A stretch of 64,000 nucleotides of DNA from JADGNZ01 sp963715895 (lineage in GTDB: Bacteria > Acidobacteriota > Thermoanaerobaculia > Gp7-AA8). The stretch covers positions 3,720,001 through 3,784,000 of the forward strand of contig OY970284.1 of the NCBI GenBank assembly GCA_963715895.1, read 5' to 3'. The first letter of the stretch is position 1. Each line of letters opens with the position of its first letter. The position numbers and the translations under genes were made by a program. Below the pieces are notes generated by a model. That model was not told where the DNA came from, made no database searches, and worked only from the letters and a program-made list of their open reading frames with translations. Of this stretch, positions 52,255 through 61,984 are shown piece after piece.

Positions 52255-53994
52255 ATGAAACGCATTGCATTGGTCATGACACTACTCGTTGCAGGCGCCT
52301 CCTTCGCCGCGCCGAAAAAAGCAACGCCGCCGATGAAACCGCTCACGCCTGCCGAGCTTCACGCGCTCGCTCATGAATACTACGAATGGCAGAAGAAGAC
52401 CTACCCGGTCAGCGCGAGCGATCAGGGATTTCATGCCGCCGACGACAAGCTCGGCGACTTCTCACCCGCCGCGATCGCGCGCGATGCCGCGCACGTCCGG
52501 GCGCTGCTCGATCGCGTCCGCGGCGCGGACGTCACCGGCTGGCCTAAGGACGACGTCATCGACTGGCTGCTCTTTCGCTCGCAGCTCGAAGGGGCCGACT
52601 TTCCGGAGCGGGTGCAGAAGCCCGAGGAGACCGATCCGCAGGTCTACGTCGGCGAAGCCAGCAACGCCATTTTTTCGCTGCTGAAGAAGGACTACGCCCC
52701 CGCGCGCACGCGGGCGCTGGCGGCGACGGCGCGGATGAAGGCCATGCCGGCTCTGATCGAACAGGCCGAGCACAATCTGAAGAATCCGGTGCGTCTCTAC
52801 GCGCAACTGGCCATCGATTCGGCGCGATCCATCGATCCGCTCTTCTCCTCGAGCCTGATGACCATCGCCGGCGACCTCTCGCCCGAGGAGCGCAATTCGC
52901 TCGATGCCGCGCGCGAGGAAGCGGTGGCCTCGCTGCACGGCTTCGCCGACTGGCTGGAGAAAGACCTCCCGAAGATGACGGCCTGGAAACCGATGGGGGA
53001 GGCGAACTACAACTACATGCTCCGCCACATCCTCCTCCTGCCGATGGATTCGCGCGACGTGGCGCACCTCGGCGAGGTGGAGCTGGCACGCTATCGCGCC
53101 CTCGAGGCCATGCTCCCCGATCCGTCGATGGCCGATCCCAATCCGGCACGGGTGAAGAACATCCCCCCAGATCAGCAGGCCTTCCTGGCCGCCTACGAGA
53201 GCCGCGAGAAGGAGATGATCGACTTCCTCAAGGAGAAAAAGCTGGTCACGCTGCCGCCGTATCTCGGTTCGTTCCAGATCCGCCAGCTCCCCGAGGCATT
53301 CAAGCCGACCAGCCCCGGGGGATTCATGAACCCGCCCGGCATCTACGACGCCGATGATGGCGGCTTCTACTTCATCCCGACCTACAACCCGCAGAGTCAA
53401 AACTTCTACATCCGCGCCGCCATCGAGGACCCCCGTCCGATCCTGGGGCACGAAGGCATCCCCGGCCACTTCCTGCAGATCTCGATCGCCAATCACCTCG
53501 AGAACGAGATCCGGCGGCATCACGGCGAGAGCGTCTTCATCGAGGGATGGGCGCTCTACGGGGAGGAGATGCTCGTCCGCGAAGGCCTCTACGCGCCGGA
53601 GTCGGCAGGCGCGGCGCAGGTGCTGCGGCTCTCTCGCTATCGCGCCGCGCGCATCGGCGTCGACGTGAACCTGCACACCGGGCGGTGGTCGTTCGAACAA
53701 GGCGTGAACTACTTCATGGACGGCGGCGGACTCGATAAGGAAGCGGCGGAAGGGGAGGCCGCTGGTGCCGCGTCGTCTCCGACGCAGAAGATCAGCTACA
53801 TCACCGGCAAGTGGCAGATCATGCGCCTCCTCGGGCGCTACCGCGATGCCAAGGGGGCTGACTTCCGCCTCGGCCAGTTTCACGACGACCTGATCGCGCA
53901 CGGTTCGCTGCCCGTATCGATCCTGACATGGATATTGCTCGACGATCCGAGCGAGATCGAACGCGCGACCGGAATGAAGTTCGGCGCGAAGTAG
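52255..53994 (+). CDS. DUF885-family exported protein (putative metallopeptidase)
   Basis: The 579-residue protein has a signal peptide (MKRIALVMTLLVAGASFAAP). The family's zinc-peptidase-like motif ILGHEGIPGHFLQIS (HExxPGH) is at about residue 399, and SVFIEGWALYGEEMLVREG supplies the third ligand Glu. The DUF885 (PF05960) fold resembles M32/M3-type helical peptidases. It is exported and probably processes peptides in the periplasm. ATG 52255 is preferred to the longer frame from 52138. Confidence 0.87.
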   Translation: MKRIALVMTLLVAGASFAAPKKATPPMKPLTPAELHALAHEYYEWQKKTYPVSASDQGFHAADDKLGDFSPAAIARDAAHVRALLDRVRGADVTGWPKDDVIDWLLFRSQLEGADFPERVQKPEETDPQVYVGEASNAIFSLLKKDYAPARTRALAATARMKAMPALIEQAEHNLKNPVRLYAQLAIDSARSIDPLFSSSLMTIAGDLSPEERNSLDAAREEAVASLHGFADWLEKDLPKMTAWKPMGEANYNYMLRHILLLPMDSRDVAHLGEVELARYRALEAMLPDPSMADPNPARVKNIPPDQQAFLAAYESREKEMIDFLKEKKLVTLPPYLGSFQIRQLPEAFKPTSPGGFMNPPGIYDADDGGFYFIPTYNPQSQNFYIRAAIEDPRPILGHEGIPGHFLQISIANHLENEIRRHHGESVFIEGWALYGEEMLVREGLYAPESAGAAQVLRLSRYRAARIGVDVNLHTGRWSFEQGVNYFMDGGGLDKEAAEGEAAGAASSPTQKISYITGKWQIMRLLGRYRDAKGADFRLGQFHDDLIAHGSLPVSILTWILLDDPSEIERATGMKFGAK

Positions 53995-54017
53995 AATCCG
54001 CTTTTTGGAGGTGCGCG

Positions 54018-54770
54018 ATGCCTGTAGTCGAAAAATACGAGCCCGGGATGTTTTGCTGGATCGAGCTGGCCACGAACGACGCTGCCGCTTCGAAGAGCTT
54101 CTATACGTCGCTCTTCGGCTGGGAGACCAGCGACAATCCGATGCCTGACGGAAGCGTGTACACGATGCTTCAGAAGGACGGTCACGACCTCGGTGCGCTG
54201 TACCAGAACAAAGACGTGCCGCCGAACTGGGCATCGTACATTGCCGTTGCCAGTGCCGACGATTCGGCGAAGAAGGCTCAGGACCTCGGCGCGAACCTCA
54301 TCGCGCCGCCGTTCGATGTCATGGATTTCGGACGCATGGCCGTCGTGGCCGACCCGATGGGGGCGACGTTCTGCCTGTGGCAGGCGAAGAAGCACATCGG
54401 CGCCACCATCCGCGGCGAGACGGGAACGTTGTGCTGGAACGAGCTGATGACGCCGGACACCGCCGCGGCGGGCGCCTTCTACTCCAAGCTCTTCGGCTGG
54501 AGCCTGAAGCCGAGCCCCGGATACACCGAGATCAGCGTCGGATCGACCGGAATCGGCGGGATGTTGCAGCTCACCCCCGACATGCAGGGAATGCCTGCGG
54601 CCTGGTCTCCCTACATCATGGTCGACGACTGCGATGCCACCGCCGACAAGGCCAAGACCCTCGGCGCGCAGATCTACGTGAAGCCGACCGACATCCCCAA
54701 CGTCGGCCGCTACGCCGTCATCGGCGATCCCCAGGGGGCGATGATCGACATCATCAAGGTGTCGATGTAA
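54018..54770 (+). CDS. VOC-family (glyoxalase-like) protein, two domains
   Basis: The 250-residue protein has two tandem VOC half-barrels: FCWIELATNDAAASKSFYTS (residues 12-31) and TLCWNELMTPDTAAAGAFYS (about 135-155). The metal ligands of true glyoxalases are not all present, so it may be an antibiotic-resistance-like or substrate-binding member rather than a lactoylglutathione lyase. A clear ribosome site GGAGGTGCGCG precedes ATG 54018. It lies 23 bases after the DUF885 gene. Confidence 0.82.
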   Translation: MPVVEKYEPGMFCWIELATNDAAASKSFYTSLFGWETSDNPMPDGSVYTMLQKDGHDLGALYQNKDVPPNWASYIAVASADDSAKKAQDLGANLIAPPFDVMDFGRMAVVADPMGATFCLWQAKKHIGATIRGETGTLCWNELMTPDTAAAGAFYSKLFGWSLKPSPGYTEISVGSTGIGGMLQLTPDMQGMPAAWSPYIMVDDCDATADKAKTLGAQIYVKPTDIPNVGRYAVIGDPQGAMIDIIKVSM

Positions 54771-54814
54771 CGACCTGACGACCGCTCGCGATCGACATCC
54801 TGCCGCTGATGACA

Positions 54815-55024
54815 ACCCCCTCATCCGCCTGTCGGCACCTTCTCCCCCCAGCTGAAAAGCGCTGGGGGGAGAAGGCCCTCGATTGGAGGGTCTGGCGAGG
54901 ACTCTGAGGTGAAGAATCAACGCCGTTCTACACTGAACCAATACCCACACTCTCCAATCGAGCGCCCTTCTCCCCCAGCGCTTTTCAGCTGGGGGAGAAG
55001 GTGCCGACAGGCGGATGAGGGGGC
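54815..55024. repeat. Long inverted repeat (TCATCCGCCTGTCGGCACC family)
   Basis: Arms of about 73 bases lie at 54815-54890 and 54950-55024. The outer word is CCCCCTCATCCGCCTGTCGG, and an inner GAAAAGCGCTGGGG hairpin in each arm makes it a double palindrome. This fills most of the 54771-55039 gap between convergent genes. Confidence 0.85.
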
Positions 55025-55039
55025 GGTTCTCGGCAAAAA

Positions 55040-55633
55040 CTACTTCTTCCGCGTGTAGGCGATGTCCATCATCTTGTACATTTTCCCGTCGGGGCCCGCG
55101 CCCCACATCTCGAGGGTGTGGTGATCGTCGTCGATGACGGTCACCTTCTCTTTGACGGGGGAGGACTTGCCGGTCATCGGGTCGTCCATCGTCGAATTGA
55201 ACGTGATGGAGTTGCCGGAGGCGTCGCCGGTCGAGACCATCATCGCCGTGGTCATGTTGTCCATCCAGGTGCCGACGTACTTCTTCTTGATGTTGTCGTA
55301 ACCGGTGTAGCCGATGCCGTGGAAGGGCATGTTCATGAACGTGCCGGAGAACTGCTGTTCGACCCAGCGGCCGTCGAGAGCCCAGGAGTTCTCGGAGACG
55401 CCACCTCCGACCGCGGGAGGGGCGCCCGGCTGCATGTACATCTTCACGTCGGCGTTGAAGGTGCCCACCATCGCCCCGAGCTTCTTGTGCGCGTCGCCGG
55501 GCGTGGCGGCCTTCATCATTGCGTCCATCTGCGCCTTTTGATCGGCGGCAGCTTGGGCCTTCGGATCATCCGCGAAGGCGAGGGTGGCGGTGACAGCGAT
55601 CAGGACAGTGGCGGCCAGGATTCTGTAGCGCAT
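55040..55633 (-). CDS. DUF1579-family exported protein
   Basis: A signal peptide (MRYRILAATVLIAVTATLAF) is followed by a lipocalin-like domain with GYTGYDNIKKKYVGTWMDNM, the family's core. DUF1579 members are of unknown function. At 197 residues it has the usual length. I use ATG 55633, preceded by GAGGAGAAGATT; the longer frame from 55771 lacks a signal. Confidence 0.8.
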   Translation of the reverse strand: MRYRILAATVLIAVTATLAFADDPKAQAAADQKAQMDAMMKAATPGDAHKKLGAMVGTFNADVKMYMQPGAPPAVGGGVSENSWALDGRWVEQQFSGTFMNMPFHGIGYTGYDNIKKKYVGTWMDNMTTAMMVSTGDASGNSITFNSTMDDPMTGKSSPVKEKVTVIDDDHHTLEMWGAGPDGKMYKMMDIAYTRKK

Positions 55634-55701
55634 GAATCTTCTCCTCTTTCGAATCAATTGTTGAGAACGAGGAGACGATTGTAGTCCGCTGGCCGCGCAC
55701 T

Positions 55702-56928
55702 CTACTTGCTGTAGACCGTTACCTCCGCTGATGAACCGACGGCGACCTGATCGGCCGGAGGACCACTCCACGAAATGCGCACCGGAACGCGCTGCACCAC
55801 CTTCACGAAGTTGCCGGAGGCGTTGTCGGGCGGGAGGAGCGAGAATGATGCTCCGGTACCGCCGGAGAGGCTTTCCACATGCCCCTCGAAGTCGCGCCGG
55901 CCGAGGGCGTCGACGCGGACCGTGGCCCGCTGACCGGGCCGCATGTCGGCCATCTGCGTCTCCTTGAAGTTGGCCAGAACGTACGTCGTCCGCGGCACGA
56001 GCTGCACCACCGGCATACCGGCGGTGACATACGACCCGGCGTGCACGGCGAGCTTGGAGGCGATGCCGTCGCGTGGTGCGACGATCTTGGTGTACGAGAG
56101 GTTGAGCTGTGCCGCTTTGACCGCGGCCTCCGCGGTGGCGACGCGGGCGTGGGCGAGCGTTGCCTGCGCCTGCGCGCCGGTGATCTGCGCCTGCACGGGC
56201 GCGCTTTGCTGCACCCGTCCTTGTGCAGTCTGAACATTGGCCTGTGCTGCCTGTCGGGCGTTCTCGTTTTCGACGAGCTTAGCCCTGGCCTGCGAGAGAT
56301 CGGCGTCGGCGGATTCGTGTGCGGCGCGGGCGGCATCGACCTGTGCTTTGGAGATGTCGCCTTTTCCTCCGAGCTCCTCGGCGCGCTGGAAGTCGAGCAG
56401 CGCCTTCAATGCGTTCGCGCTGGCGCGGGTGACGGAGGCACGCGCCTCGTTGATCGACGCCGCCGAGCTGTCGACATTCTCCTTGGAGCTTTGCAGCGCT
56501 CCCTCTGCCGAGGTGAGAGCGCCGCGCGCGGTCGCAGAGGTGACGGCGGTGCGGGCATCGGCATCGGCCGCCTGGGCCTGCGCGGTCGCCAGATCGCCCT
56601 CGGCCTGGGCCAGTTTGACCTGCGCGTCCGAGGGATCGAGATCGGCGATCGCCTGGCCGGCGTGGACCGGCTGATTTTCCGATATGTAGACAGCGGTCAC
56701 CTGTCCGGCAACGCGCGACGCCACCGGCACGATGTCGGCGGAGATCTGCGCATCGTCCGTCACTTCCTTCCCGGCGGAGAGGAAGGCGTAGATGCCGTAG
56801 CCGATCAGCAGCACGAGCACGACGCCGCCGAGGATGAGATAGAGGCGTTTCGCCTTCGAGGGAGCGATGGCCGGCTCGTGCTCGGCGATCTCCGGCATGC
56901 TGCCGGCTGTGGTTTCCGTAGTCGTCAT
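55702..56928 (-). CDS. HlyD/EmrA-type adaptor
   Basis: The 408-residue protein has one membrane helix (residues about 27-50: LYLILGGVVLVLLIGYGIYA). The lipoyl motif PVASRVAGQVTAVYISENQP is followed by a very long Ala/Gln-rich coiled coil and the closing lipoyl piece SYTKIVAPRDGIASKLAVHA. This is the EmrA/HlyD design that bridges a 14-span MFS pump and TolC. It follows the emrB-type gene directly (one base between stop and start). Confidence 0.88.
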   Translation of the reverse strand: MTTTETTAGSMPEIAEHEPAIAPSKAKRLYLILGGVVLVLLIGYGIYAFLSAGKEVTDDAQISADIVPVASRVAGQVTAVYISENQPVHAGQAIADLDPSDAQVKLAQAEGDLATAQAQAADADARTAVTSATARGALTSAEGALQSSKENVDSSAASINEARASVTRASANALKALLDFQRAEELGGKGDISKAQVDAARAAHESADADLSQARAKLVENENARQAAQANVQTAQGRVQQSAPVQAQITGAQAQATLAHARVATAEAAVKAAQLNLSYTKIVAPRDGIASKLAVHAGSYVTAGMPVVQLVPRTTYVLANFKETQMADMRPGQRATVRVDALGRRDFEGHVESLSGGTGASFSLLPPDNASGNFVKVVQRVPVRISWSGPPADQVAVGSSAEVTVYSK

Positions 56929-58557
56929 TTACATCTCCGCATGTATATCGATTTTCTCTCCGGCCTTAGGCGCCTTCAGGAAGAAGACGAGCGGAAGGAC
57001 GCAGAGAAACAGGATTCCTGAGAGGTAGAAGAGCTTCTCGAACGAGATCATCATGGACTGCTGGCGAAGTTGGCCATCGATCATCCGGGCGGCGGTCTGC
57101 CGCGCGGCGAAGGCGTCGAGACCGCGGGACTGAAGCATCCGCTGGATGGCGGCCAGACGCGATGCCATGGCCGGCGATGAGATCGAGAAGTGCGGCAGCA
57201 TGTCGCCGCGGGCTTTGATGCTGAACTGCGTCAGCATCGTTGCGAACACGGCCAGCCCGACGGAACCGCCGGTCTGGCGGAGCAGCGCGTTGAGTCCGGT
57301 GGCGTCGGATAATCGGTGACGCGGGATTGTGCTGAGGGCCATCGTCGTCAGCGGGATGAAGAGGCAACTGAAGGCGACACCCTGGATGATCAGAACCTGG
57401 ACCACGTCCCTGCTCGACGTCGCCAGCGTGTAGTGGCCCATCTGCCAGGCCGTGTACGCGAAGAGGACGATGCCGAAGGCGACCACGAGACGCGGCGAGA
57501 CTTTGTTGTACATCCGTCCGACGATCGGCATCACTACGAGCATGCTGAGACTGCGCGGCATCATGGCCAGACCGGCTTGGGTTGCGGAATAGCCGAGCTG
57601 AATCTGCATGAAAAGAGGGATCAGAAAGGTCACGGCCATCAGCATGGCGAACATGACCGCGCCGATCAGTGTGCCGGATGTGAAGACGACGTCTTTGAAG
57701 AGCGAGAAGTCGACCGCCGGAACCCGCGCGCTCAACTCGCGGATGACCAGCGCGACGAGCGACACGATGGCCACAAGCGTGATGATCTTGATCTCGCCCG
57801 ACTGAAACCAGTCGTTCCGGTTCCCCTCTTCGAGCACGTATTGCATCGTGCCCAGTCCGAGAAAGAGAAGAGCGATGCCGCTCCAGTCCATGTTCTTCCG
57901 CTGGCGTACGGCCATCGTGTGCATCGCGGCGCGGACGTCCTCGGGCTCCTGCACGAAACGGGAGACCATCAGCAGCGAGATGATCCCGATGGGGACGTTG
58001 ATGTAGAAGATCCACGGCCAGGAGTAGTTGTCGACGATGTAGCCGCCGAGGGTCGGGCCGAAAGCGGGGCCGAGCACGACGGCCATACCGAAGAGCGCCA
58101 TGGCCATCCCCTGCTCCTTCGGCGGAAAGGTCTGGCGGAGGATGGCCTGCTCGGTCGGCTGCAGCGCGCCGGCGCCGAGGCCCTGGAGGATGCGGAAGAG
58201 GACCAGCAGCGGCAGCGTCCGCACCATCCCGCAGAGCGCGGAGCCGATGATGAAGAGCGCCAGGCAGACCATATAGACCCGCTTCTGTCCGAACAGCCGC
58301 GCCAGGAAGCCGGTAAGCGGCATGACCATGACCGTGGCGATCACGAAGCCGGTAGTGACCCAGGTGATCTGCTCGATGGTCACGCCGAGCGAGCCGGTGA
58401 GATGCGGGACGGCCACGTTGACGATGGAGGCGTCGATGGCGCCCATCAGCGTGCCGAAGGTGATCGACACGGTGACGAGCCATTTGTTGACCGGCTTGCG
58501 CTCCGGGCGAGTCATGGCGCCACCGGCCGCGTCGAACGTCGCTGCTGCCGAGGTCAC
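56929..58557 (-). CDS. DHA2-family MFS drug exporter (EmrB type)
   Basis: The 542-residue protein has 14 predicted spans. LMGAIDASIVNVAVPHLTGS at the first helix and WVTTGFVIATVMVMPLTGFL at the second are DHA2/EmrB hallmarks. Motif A is LTGFLARLFGQKRV and motif C is near GPAFGPTLGGYIVDNYSWPW. These pumps use the proton gradient to export hydrophobic drugs through EmrA and TolC. It overlaps the upstream TolC gene by four bases. Confidence 0.92.
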   Translation of the reverse strand: MTSAAATFDAAGGAMTRPERKPVNKWLVTVSITFGTLMGAIDASIVNVAVPHLTGSLGVTIEQITWVTTGFVIATVMVMPLTGFLARLFGQKRVYMVCLALFIIGSALCGMVRTLPLLVLFRILQGLGAGALQPTEQAILRQTFPPKEQGMAMALFGMAVVLGPAFGPTLGGYIVDNYSWPWIFYINVPIGIISLLMVSRFVQEPEDVRAAMHTMAVRQRKNMDWSGIALLFLGLGTMQYVLEEGNRNDWFQSGEIKIITLVAIVSLVALVIRELSARVPAVDFSLFKDVVFTSGTLIGAVMFAMLMAVTFLIPLFMQIQLGYSATQAGLAMMPRSLSMLVVMPIVGRMYNKVSPRLVVAFGIVLFAYTAWQMGHYTLATSSRDVVQVLIIQGVAFSCLFIPLTTMALSTIPRHRLSDATGLNALLRQTGGSVGLAVFATMLTQFSIKARGDMLPHFSISSPAMASRLAAIQRMLQSRGLDAFAARQTAARMIDGQLRQQSMMISFEKLFYLSGILFLCVLPLVFFLKAPKAGEKIDIHAEM

Positions 58558-59864
58558 GGATGGTCTCCCGTCATGTATCGCCGGATCCCGCCGGTGGCGT
58601 GCTCGTAATCGAATTGCGCGGCGGCGGCATCGGCCTGCGCGGCGATGGCGTCTTCATGCGCCTGGCGATAGCTGTCCTGGGCCCGGTCGACTTCCACCGG
58701 CGAGCCGTATCCTGCGGCGCGGCGGTCCCGCGCGACGGTGAGCGCCTCCTCGGCGACCTGCACGCTTTCATCCGCCACCGCCACCCGTGCCTCGGCGTTC
58801 TGCAGCGTCATCAGCGAGCGGCGAACGTCCTGCTCGACGTCGCGCTCGATCTGCGTGCGCCGGGTTTGCGCGTCGTGCAATTGCACCTTGGCTCGCGCGA
58901 TGTTGGCGTTGATGTCAGCGTGAAACAGCGGAACGCCGAGGTTTGCGGCAATGCGCCGGGTCCAGAGAAGATCGGTCGACCGGTTGCCGCTCAGGTCCCC
59001 TTCGAAATCGACGGAGACGCTCGGCAGCAGGCGAGCCTTTGCCGCCTCGACGGTGAGCCGGGCCGCGTTCTCCTGCTCCTCCGCCTCGCGCAGCTCCGGG
59101 CGCTGCTTGCGGGCGGTATCGAGCGAGGGATCGACAGTGGGGACGGTGGTCGGGGCGGCGGCGGTATCGGCGATGACGATCTCGCGCGACTCATCGGCGC
59201 CGATGGCGTTCAGCAACGCCAGCGAGGCATTCTGCTTGTCGTTCTGCGCGGCCAGCAGCGCCTGCCGCGCGCGGTCGAGTTGCACATTGGCCTGCGCGAC
59301 GTCGAGACGGGTTCCGGTGCCGGCTTTGAACTCGTCCTGTGACGTCTGCAGAAGGCGGGTGAAGAGGGCGATGTCCGCCTCACGCGAGCCGATCTGCGAC
59401 TGCGCCCGCTGCACGATCAGGTACAGGCGCGCCACTGATGCTGCAACGTCGTTCTCCGCCTGCTCGTTCTGGTAGTGGCTGGCGTTCGCGCTGCTCTTTA
59501 GCGACTGATAGTGCCTCAGGGCGGCGAGGTTGAATACTTGTACCGCCGCCGCGAGCTGGGCATCCGTCACGTTGAAAGGCCCGACGACCGGCGGAAGTCC
59601 GGGGAGCGAAAAGCCGAAGGTCTGGAGGTTGAGCGACTGGTTGTAGCGGATGAACTTGGCGTCGGCTTGCGGCAGGAGCGAGCTGAACGCCTCGGACCGG
59701 GCGATGCGCGCGAGCTGCTCGTTGGAGCGAGCCAGATCGGCCTGCGTCCCAGTGCCCAGTGCCATGCGGATGGCCTCGCCGACAGTCAGATGGAGCGGCT
59801 CCGTCTGTGCGCGCGCACTGACAGCGATTGCGAGAAGGAGGAAGGGAAGTCGTTTCAAACGCAT
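58554..59864 (-). CDS. TolC-family outer-membrane efflux protein
   Basis: The 436-residue protein has a signal peptide (MRLKRLPFLLLAIAVSARAQ) and two OEP helical repeats (LTVGEAIRMALGTGTQADLA at the start, SPVEVDRAQDSYRQAHEDAI near the end). It is the first gene of an outer channel, MFS pump and adaptor operon. ATG 59864 is used; the frame extends beyond to 60053 with no homologous sequence. A TetR-type palindrome lies 43 bases upstream. Confidence 0.87.
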   Translation of the reverse strand: MRLKRLPFLLLAIAVSARAQTEPLHLTVGEAIRMALGTGTQADLARSNEQLARIARSEAFSSLLPQADAKFIRYNQSLNLQTFGFSLPGLPPVVGPFNVTDAQLAAAVQVFNLAALRHYQSLKSSANASHYQNEQAENDVAASVARLYLIVQRAQSQIGSREADIALFTRLLQTSQDEFKAGTGTRLDVAQANVQLDRARQALLAAQNDKQNASLALLNAIGADESREIVIADTAAAPTTVPTVDPSLDTARKQRPELREAEEQENAARLTVEAAKARLLPSVSVDFEGDLSGNRSTDLLWTRRIAANLGVPLFHADINANIARAKVQLHDAQTRRTQIERDVEQDVRRSLMTLQNAEARVAVADESVQVAEEALTVARDRRAAGYGSPVEVDRAQDSYRQAHEDAIAAQADAAAAQFDYEHATGGIRRYMTGDHP

Positions 59865-59906
59865 GCAGTTGAGTTCGCCCCGGCGTGAGGCTGCAAGAGG
59901 GCCGCC

Positions 59907-59924
59907 ACCGAACGACCGTTCGGT
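59907..59924. promoter_or_regulatory. TetR-type operator upstream of the TolC-EmrB-EmrA operon
   Basis: ACCGAACGACCGTTCGGT is an 8+2+8 perfect palindrome of the NNCCGANCG-NTCGGTT kind that many TetR-family repressors of efflux operons bind. It sits between the ketoacyl synthase stop and the TolC start, where the operon promoter must be. No TetR gene is in the window. Confidence 0.65.
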
Positions 59925-59997
59925 TAGTTGGGAGGTAAAGGGTTTTTTGGGATGGGGCATTCCTGGGGGCGCAGCCGCGAGGCCCCGCAACGGCGTG

Positions 59998-61617
59998 CTA
60001 CTTCGTCGCCGTCTTTTCCTCGACCGCCACATGCGCGTCCACGAACTCCGCATCCCACGGTTTGCTGATGACGCAGGAGTTGATGCCGCCGACGCCCATG
60101 CTCAGCTTGCCGCTGTAGCCGGTCTCGACGAGGCAGCCATCGCCGGAGACGAATTTGGCATCCTGGATCTTCACGTCGTCATGCAGATCGTCCTCGTCGA
60201 GGGCCGTGGGGTAGATGCGTCCCTTGGACATGCCGAGGTGCTGCGCGGTCAGCTCCCAGGCGCCGCCGACGGACATGCCGTGTCCGAAGGTGCCCTTGCG
60301 CGCGGTGAAGAGGACTTCCGCGTGCAGCATCTCCAGCGAATTGGCGATCTCGCTGGCGTCGCCGGGCGTGGCCGTGGCGTGCATGTCCCAGGTGGTGACG
60401 TCCGAGGCCTGGACGTCTTCCATCGCCTTCTTCATCGCCAACTGCGGACCGCCTTTCGACGGCGTGATGATGTGATGCGCGTCCGACGACGTACCGATGC
60501 CGACGATCTCCATGCCGACGGGGCGGAAGCCGTGCGCCATCAGCTCGATGGCATCGCCGACGATCCAGACGCACGAGCCGCCGGCGATGTGCGTTCCCTT
60601 GAACGCGGTGAGGGGGTGGGAGACGTCGGCGTCGGCGGAGAGGACGTTGGCTTTGTAGAAGGCGGAGATGACCAGCGGGTGCGGCGGGGGATCGGTCATG
60701 CCGACGACGACCGCCTTCGCCTCGCCGAGGTTGATGGAATCGGCCGCCATCTTGAGTGCCACGCCGAACGAGGCGCAGGCGGCCACCGGCGCGAAGGCCG
60801 GCCCGACGATGCGGCCGATCATCGATACCTGCGAGGCCGGGATGTTGGCGATATTCCAGAGCAGGTTCGGCGAGACCGCGGCCCACGGCTCGTCGGGGCA
60901 TCCCCACTTCTTGTTCAGAACTTTGATCTTGTTCAGCTTCTGGCGGATCGTGCTCAGAGCTCTCGCCGATCCGGTCGAGGCGGGCACGGGCTCGGACTGA
61001 ATGTCGGCCGCTTCCGCGAGATAACGAATGAGATCGTCACTCTTCGGCGCCCAGAAGGCTTCCCAGACGTGTTTTGCATCGATCCAGTCCTCGGAGCCGA
61101 CCGGGAAGTCTTTCGGGTCTTGCGGTGCATCCGGATCGGGCTGCCCGCCGAGGTGGGCGCGCAATGCCGCGCAGCGCGCGGGGGCGGCCCAGAACTCGTT
61201 CCACTTGCGGAAGGCGCGGTCGTAGGCCAGCGTCTCGGCCGCGATCACCGTCAGCTCGCCGAGTCCGGTGCCGATGTAGACGTGCGCCTGCGTGCCGAGG
61301 GACTGGAGATACTCCTCGATACCGGGGTTCTGCGACAGCGACTGGATGAAGGCACCGATGCACGACTGCACCATCGGTCCCATCTTGTCTTTGAGCTGGC
61401 TGAATTTGGCCGGCGGGAAGCGCTGGTCGAACCAGTCGTGGTAGGTTTCGAAATCAAATTCAGGATAGCCGACGAGGAAATTCGAGGGTCCGAACCCTCT
61501 GAATGGGGTGAGCCAGCTCTTGGGGCGTTCCAGATTTCGCTCGAAGGTGTCGATGTCCGGAGACTTCGGTGCCACCACGCCCCATCCGAAAACACCGATT
61601 CGTTTCCGTGCGTCCAT
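59998..61617 (-). CDS. Beta-ketoacyl synthase family protein (stand-alone)
   Basis: The 539-residue thiolase-fold protein has the nucleophile in VAACASFGVALKMAADSINL (Cys at about 278), the first His in TWDMHATATPGDASEIANSL (about 409) and a second in TARKGTFGHGMSVGGAWELT. So the Cys-His-His triad of KAS I/II is kept, though each motif is atypical. An extra stretch (about 150-270) makes it longer than FabF (about 410). No acyl carrier protein or other fatty-acid gene is nearby. It may make an unusual lipid or polyketide. Confidence 0.75.
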   Translation of the reverse strand: MDARKRIGVFGWGVVAPKSPDIDTFERNLERPKSWLTPFRGFGPSNFLVGYPEFDFETYHDWFDQRFPPAKFSQLKDKMGPMVQSCIGAFIQSLSQNPGIEEYLQSLGTQAHVYIGTGLGELTVIAAETLAYDRAFRKWNEFWAAPARCAALRAHLGGQPDPDAPQDPKDFPVGSEDWIDAKHVWEAFWAPKSDDLIRYLAEAADIQSEPVPASTGSARALSTIRQKLNKIKVLNKKWGCPDEPWAAVSPNLLWNIANIPASQVSMIGRIVGPAFAPVAACASFGVALKMAADSINLGEAKAVVVGMTDPPPHPLVISAFYKANVLSADADVSHPLTAFKGTHIAGGSCVWIVGDAIELMAHGFRPVGMEIVGIGTSSDAHHIITPSKGGPQLAMKKAMEDVQASDVTTWDMHATATPGDASEIANSLEMLHAEVLFTARKGTFGHGMSVGGAWELTAQHLGMSKGRIYPTALDEDDLHDDVKIQDAKFVSGDGCLVETGYSGKLSMGVGGINSCVISKPWDAEFVDAHVAVEEKTATK

Positions 61618-61696
61618 GGGGGGCGCATTGTAAGCGAATCCTGTCAGGGAATTTGCATGGTGGCGTGAATCCGGCTTTGATCACTCCGTCGATGAG

Positions 61697-61984
61697 GTGT
61701 CCGTGAGAAAAACAGCGAGGCTGTCGCTTCTGATCCTGATGCCGCTGGCGCTGCTCGCCCCCGGCTGCCGGGGGAAATCGTCGTCGGCAACCACGACCGC
61801 ACCGACGACGCAGACGATCGCGCCCGCCGCCGCGCAGCCCTCCACGAACGGCGGCGATGCCGTGACGCAGACGGTCGACATCGAAGACGGACGCTCTGAC
61901 GACGGCGGCGTGTTGACCAATCCGCAGAAGGCGAAGACGCCGGCGAAGGCGCCGGCGAAGGCGCCGGTCAAGAAGAAGAAGTAA
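61697..61984 (+). CDS. Small Lys/Ala/Pro-rich lipoprotein
   Basis: The 95-residue protein has a signal with a weak lipobox (LLILMPLALLAPGCRG), then Thr/Ala-rich linker and a C-terminal KAPAKAPAKAP repeat. Such tails bind peptidoglycan or DNA nonspecifically in other proteins. No family is recognised. The start is GTG 61697 (or GTG 61703). Confidence 0.5.
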   Translation: MSVRKTARLSLLILMPLALLAPGCRGKSSSATTTAPTTQTIAPAAAQPSTNGGDAVTQTVDIEDGRSDDGGVLTNPQKAKTPAKAPAKAPVKKKK

